NCBI GenBank assembly: GCA_016793185.1
Contig: JAEUIK010000065.1
Location: 1 to 7,666, forward strand
Length of the DNA stretch: 7,666 nt
DNA from: Planctomycetaceae bacterium
Lineage (GTDB): Bacteria; Planctomycetota; Planctomycetia; Pirellulales; JAEUIK01
Direction: 5' to 3'
A program made the position numbers and the translations under genes. How positions within the stretch are numbered: the first letter of the stretch is position 1; each line of letters opens with the position of its first letter. A model generated the notes under the pieces. It was not told the origin of the DNA. It did no database searches and worked only from the letters and a program-made list of their open reading frames with translations. This document shows, piece after piece, positions 5,743 through 7,666 of this stretch.

Positions 5743-5759
5743 GATCCGCGGGATCCCGC
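5743..5759. repeat. Overlapping perfect palindromes between serA and the lipoprotein gene
   Basis: GATCC-GCG-GGATC (5743-5755) and GCGGGATCCCGC (5748-5759) overlap, so the RNA could fold either way but not both. They lie just after the serA stop. No U-tract follows on the minus strand, so this is not a classic terminator. Confidence 0.4.
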
Positions 5760-5767
5760 AAACGGGG

Positions 5768-7396
5768 TCATCCTACCATCCAGGAGGGGAGCTCGCCAGC
5801 CGGCGGCAGACGGATGATCGTCACGCTTTGGATATCAGGATTGGCCAGTACCTCGTCGATCGCGGCTTGCGGCGGCTCGTTATCGAGATTGAGCACGCCG
5901 ATGGCCTCGCCGCCGGGCGTTGAACTGGAACGCCCCACCGACATCTGCCCGATGTTGACGTGATGCTTGCCGAAGATGGTTCCGACCCAGCCGATGATGC
6001 CCGGCACGTCATTGTGGGTGAAGGCCATCAGGATGCCGTCGAGGTAGGCTTCGAGCCGATAGTTGCCGAGGGTGACGAGCCGCAGCAGCTTGTTGCCGAA
6101 GAGCGTGCCGGCGGCGTTGTAGCTCTTCACGTCCGTCTCGACCTCGGCGACGATCACCGAGCTGAAGTCCCCCATGTCCGAGCGGCTCTCTTCCACCAGC
6201 TCGATTCCACGCTCGCGCAGCAGCAGCTCGGAGTTGACGATATTCACCTCTTCGGCCAGAGCCTTCTTGAGCAGGCCGGCCGCAAAGGCGGCGGTGAGCA
6301 GCTTGGTGTCCTTGCCGGCGACGTCGCCCCGATAGGTCAGCCGACAGCACTTGGCGCTGCCGCGATCCATCTGTCCGTGCAGCAGTCCCAGCCGGTGGGC
6401 GAGATCGAGCTGTCCGCGCAGGCCGGCGAGCGTTTGCGGGTCGATCGGCGACATGTTCACGGCGTGCCGCACGGCGCCGGTCGTGAGGTAGTCGATCAAG
6501 AGCGTCGCCCCTTCGGCGGCGACTTGCGACTGGGCCTCTTCGGTGCTCGCCCCCAGGTGCGGCGTGGCCAGCACGCCGGGCATGCCGAACAACGGGCTCG
6601 TGGTGCAGGGCTCTTCGGCAAACACGTCGAGCGCCACGCCGGCGATCTTGCCCGACTGCAGCCCTTCGATCAGTGCCTCTTCGTTGTAGAGACCGCCGCG
6701 AGCGCAATTGATGAGCCGCACGCCCGGCTTGAGCAGTTGCAGTTGCGGCCGGTCGATCAGGTTGCGCGTCTCCGCGGTCAGCGGGGTATGCACCGTCAGG
6801 AAATCGACGTGCGGCAGCATCTCGTCGACCGAGGGAATCATCTGGATTCCCAGCTCCTTGGCCCGCTCACTCGACACGAACGGATCGAACCCCAGGAGCT
6901 TCATTTCCATCGCCCGGGCCCGGGCGGCCACGGCCTGGCCGATGCGTCCCAGGCCGACGATGCCGAGGGTCTTGTCGGCCAACTGGGTGCCCATGTACTT
7001 GCCGCGATCCCAGCGTCCTCCCTGGAGGCTCTGGAAGGCGGGCGCCACGTTGCGCGATAGGGCCAGCATGAGCGCCAACGTGTGCTCGGCCGTGCTCAAG
7101 GTATTGCCGGCCGGAGTGTTCATCACCACGATGCCCAAGCGCGTGGCGGCGACCTTGTCGATGTTGTCGGTCCCGACGCCGGCCCGGACGATCGCCTTGA
7201 GACGGTGGTTTCCCTCGAGGGCCTCGGCCGTGATCTTCACGCCGCTGCGCACGATCGCCCCGTCGAACTCGGCCAGCGCCGCGCGCAAGTCGTCCCCCTT
7301 GAGGCCGGTCCGCACCTCGTATTCGATCTGGGGCGCGGCGTCGAACAGGTCGAGACCCTCGCGGGCCAGCGGGTCGAGCACAATCACACGAGGCAT
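5768..7396 (-). CDS. serA: D-3-phosphoglycerate dehydrogenase SerA (long form with ASB and ACT domains)
   Basis: A 542-residue enzyme catalysing NAD-dependent oxidation of 3-phosphoglycerate to 3-phosphohydroxypyruvate, the first committed step of serine synthesis. Length and order match type I PGDHs such as the M. tuberculosis enzyme. A split substrate-binding domain (1-100 and 285-315) encloses a Rossmann domain with VGLGRIGQAVA (147-157) and Asp171 at the end of the second strand. Catalytic residues are Arg233 (INCARGGLYNE), Glu262 (DVFAEEP) and His280 (TPHLGAST). An intervening ASB-type domain covers about 320-450. A C-terminal ACT domain starts near 455 (HNDVPGIIGWVGTIFGKHHV, then NIGQMSVGR), suggesting serine feedback control. 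ATG at 7394-7396 is preferred over the TTG three codons upstream because homology starts at MPRVIVLD. No strong Shine-Dalgarno is visible. It follows a partial gene, probably an aminotransferase, by 148 bases. Confidence 0.97.
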   Translation of the reverse strand: MPRVIVLDPLAREGLDLFDAAPQIEYEVRTGLKGDDLRAALAEFDGAIVRSGVKITAEALEGNHRLKAIVRAGVGTDNIDKVAATRLGIVVMNTPAGNTLSTAEHTLALMLALSRNVAPAFQSLQGGRWDRGKYMGTQLADKTLGIVGLGRIGQAVAARARAMEMKLLGFDPFVSSERAKELGIQMIPSVDEMLPHVDFLTVHTPLTAETRNLIDRPQLQLLKPGVRLINCARGGLYNEEALIEGLQSGKIAGVALDVFAEEPCTTSPLFGMPGVLATPHLGASTEEAQSQVAAEGATLLIDYLTTGAVRHAVNMSPIDPQTLAGLRGQLDLAHRLGLLHGQMDRGSAKCCRLTYRGDVAGKDTKLLTAAFAAGLLKKALAEEVNIVNSELLLRERGIELVEESRSDMGDFSSVIVAEVETDVKSYNAAGTLFGNKLLRLVTLGNYRLEAYLDGILMAFTHNDVPGIIGWVGTIFGKHHVNIGQMSVGRSSSTPGGEAIGVLNLDNEPPQAAIDEVLANPDIQSVTIIRLPPAGELPSWMVG

Positions 7397-7482
7397 AGTT
7401 TTCAATCGCGAGGGCTAGAGGAAACGGGGGCCCGTGCGGGGACTGGCGCACCGGCGCGCGCCCAGCCAGACCGCACAAACCA

Positions 7483-7509
7483 ACATGCCCACGCCAGGCG
7501 TGGGCACGT
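7483..7509. repeat. Near-perfect 27-base palindrome upstream of serA
   Basis: Arms TGCCCACGCC (7486-7495) and GGCGTGGGCA (7497-7506) match perfectly around a single central A at 7496. After one mismatch (7485 with 7507) two further pairs (7483-7484 with 7508-7509) extend it. As RNA it would form a 9-bp stem with a 3-base loop. It lies 36 bases after the stop of the upstream minus-strand gene and about 90 bases before the serA ATG. On the minus strand it is followed by TGTTGGTTTGTG, a poor U-tract. It could be a terminator-like hairpin, an operator, or a copy of a dispersed palindromic repeat. Confidence 0.65.
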
Positions 7510-7544
7510 AACCCCCCAAGGTGGGAGAGAATCGCCGCAATTTA

Positions 7545-7666
7545 CTAGGCCACACTCGACGATACCAGGGCCTCGGCGAAAACCTGGCTCGCGGCCGCCA
7601 TCCCGGCTCCAAGCTGCACCGGGCGTCCCAGTTCGTCGAGGACCAGCTCGATCGCTCCGAGCGTCG
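7545..7666 (-). CDS. C-terminal end of a probable PLP-dependent (class V) aminotransferase (5' truncated)
   Basis: The minus strand is open from the window edge to a TAG at 7545-7547, giving 39 residues beginning TLGAIELVLDELGRPVQLGA and ending GMAAASQVFAEALVSSSVA. This has protein-like composition: an amphipathic helix (LGAIELVLDELG), a short strand (PVQLG) and an alanine-rich final helix. It resembles the C-terminal 'LLGALE..L...G.....GAA.AAA' ending of alanine-glyoxylate/serine-pyruvate type class V aminotransferases. That product call rests on a short tail and on the position before serA on the same strand, where an aminotransferase acting on phosphohydroxypyruvate would make sense. The reading frame is more certain than the product. 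The 148 bases between it and serA hold the palindrome at 7483-7509. Confidence 0.6.
   Translation of the reverse strand, partial: TLGAIELVLDELGRPVQLGAGMAAASQVFAEALVSSSVA

Noticed and set aside
5960..7060. Plus-strand open frame of 366 codons inside serA
   Set aside because: It is a mirror frame of serA with composition typical of antisense GC-rich DNA and no recognisable motif.
7415..7612. 65-codon minus-strand frame upstream of serA
   Set aside because: It overlaps the stop of the upstream gene in another frame, spans the palindrome, and has no protein-like pattern.

Overview
The window looks like a stretch of a GC-rich chromosome from a planctomycete, most likely a Pirellula-type lineage. 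This is inferred from the protein types and not from a marker gene. The clues are a membrane-TPR protein of the TMTC/DUF1736 kind, a divergent RuvB beginning MPREPILQRT, a BON-domain miniprotein, and a long (542 aa) phosphoglycerate dehydrogenase preceded by the tail of an aminotransferase-like gene. Shine-Dalgarno signals are mostly weak. All intact genes read through without visible frameshifts.

Layout, left to right. Bases 1-219 (+) are the 3' end of a TPR protein. It converges on 291-2192 (-), a complete 633-residue polytopic membrane protein with six C-terminal TPRs. A 360-base divergent intergenic region (2193-2552) carries a good sigma70-like promoter for ruvB (2553-3578, +), the Holliday-junction branch-migration motor. 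Between ruvB and the convergent tpx lies a clear intrinsic terminator (3616-3650) whose U-tract serves the minus strand. The rest of the window is on the minus strand: tpx thiol peroxidase (3707-4228), a BON-domain protein (4501-4773), an alanine-rich lipoprotein of unknown function (5107-5697), serA (5768-7396) and the last 39 codons of an upstream gene (7545-7666).

How the genes relate. The upstream partial gene and serA may form a serine-biosynthesis unit, if that gene is a class V aminotransferase doing the SerC step. The lipoprotein follows serA by only 70 bases and may be co-transcribed. tpx and the BON gene appear to be separate units, each with its own leader. ruvB stands alone without ruvA or ruvC.

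I found no mobile element, CRISPR array, phage gene, tRNA or rRNA, and no convincing undescribed multi-gene system. The less ordinary material is in the intergenic DNA: an almost perfect palindrome upstream of serA, paired palindromic direct repeats and a leader palindrome upstream of ruvB, an inverted repeat flanking the candidate tpx promoter, and interlocking G/C-rich complementary segments in the 333-base gap near 4940.
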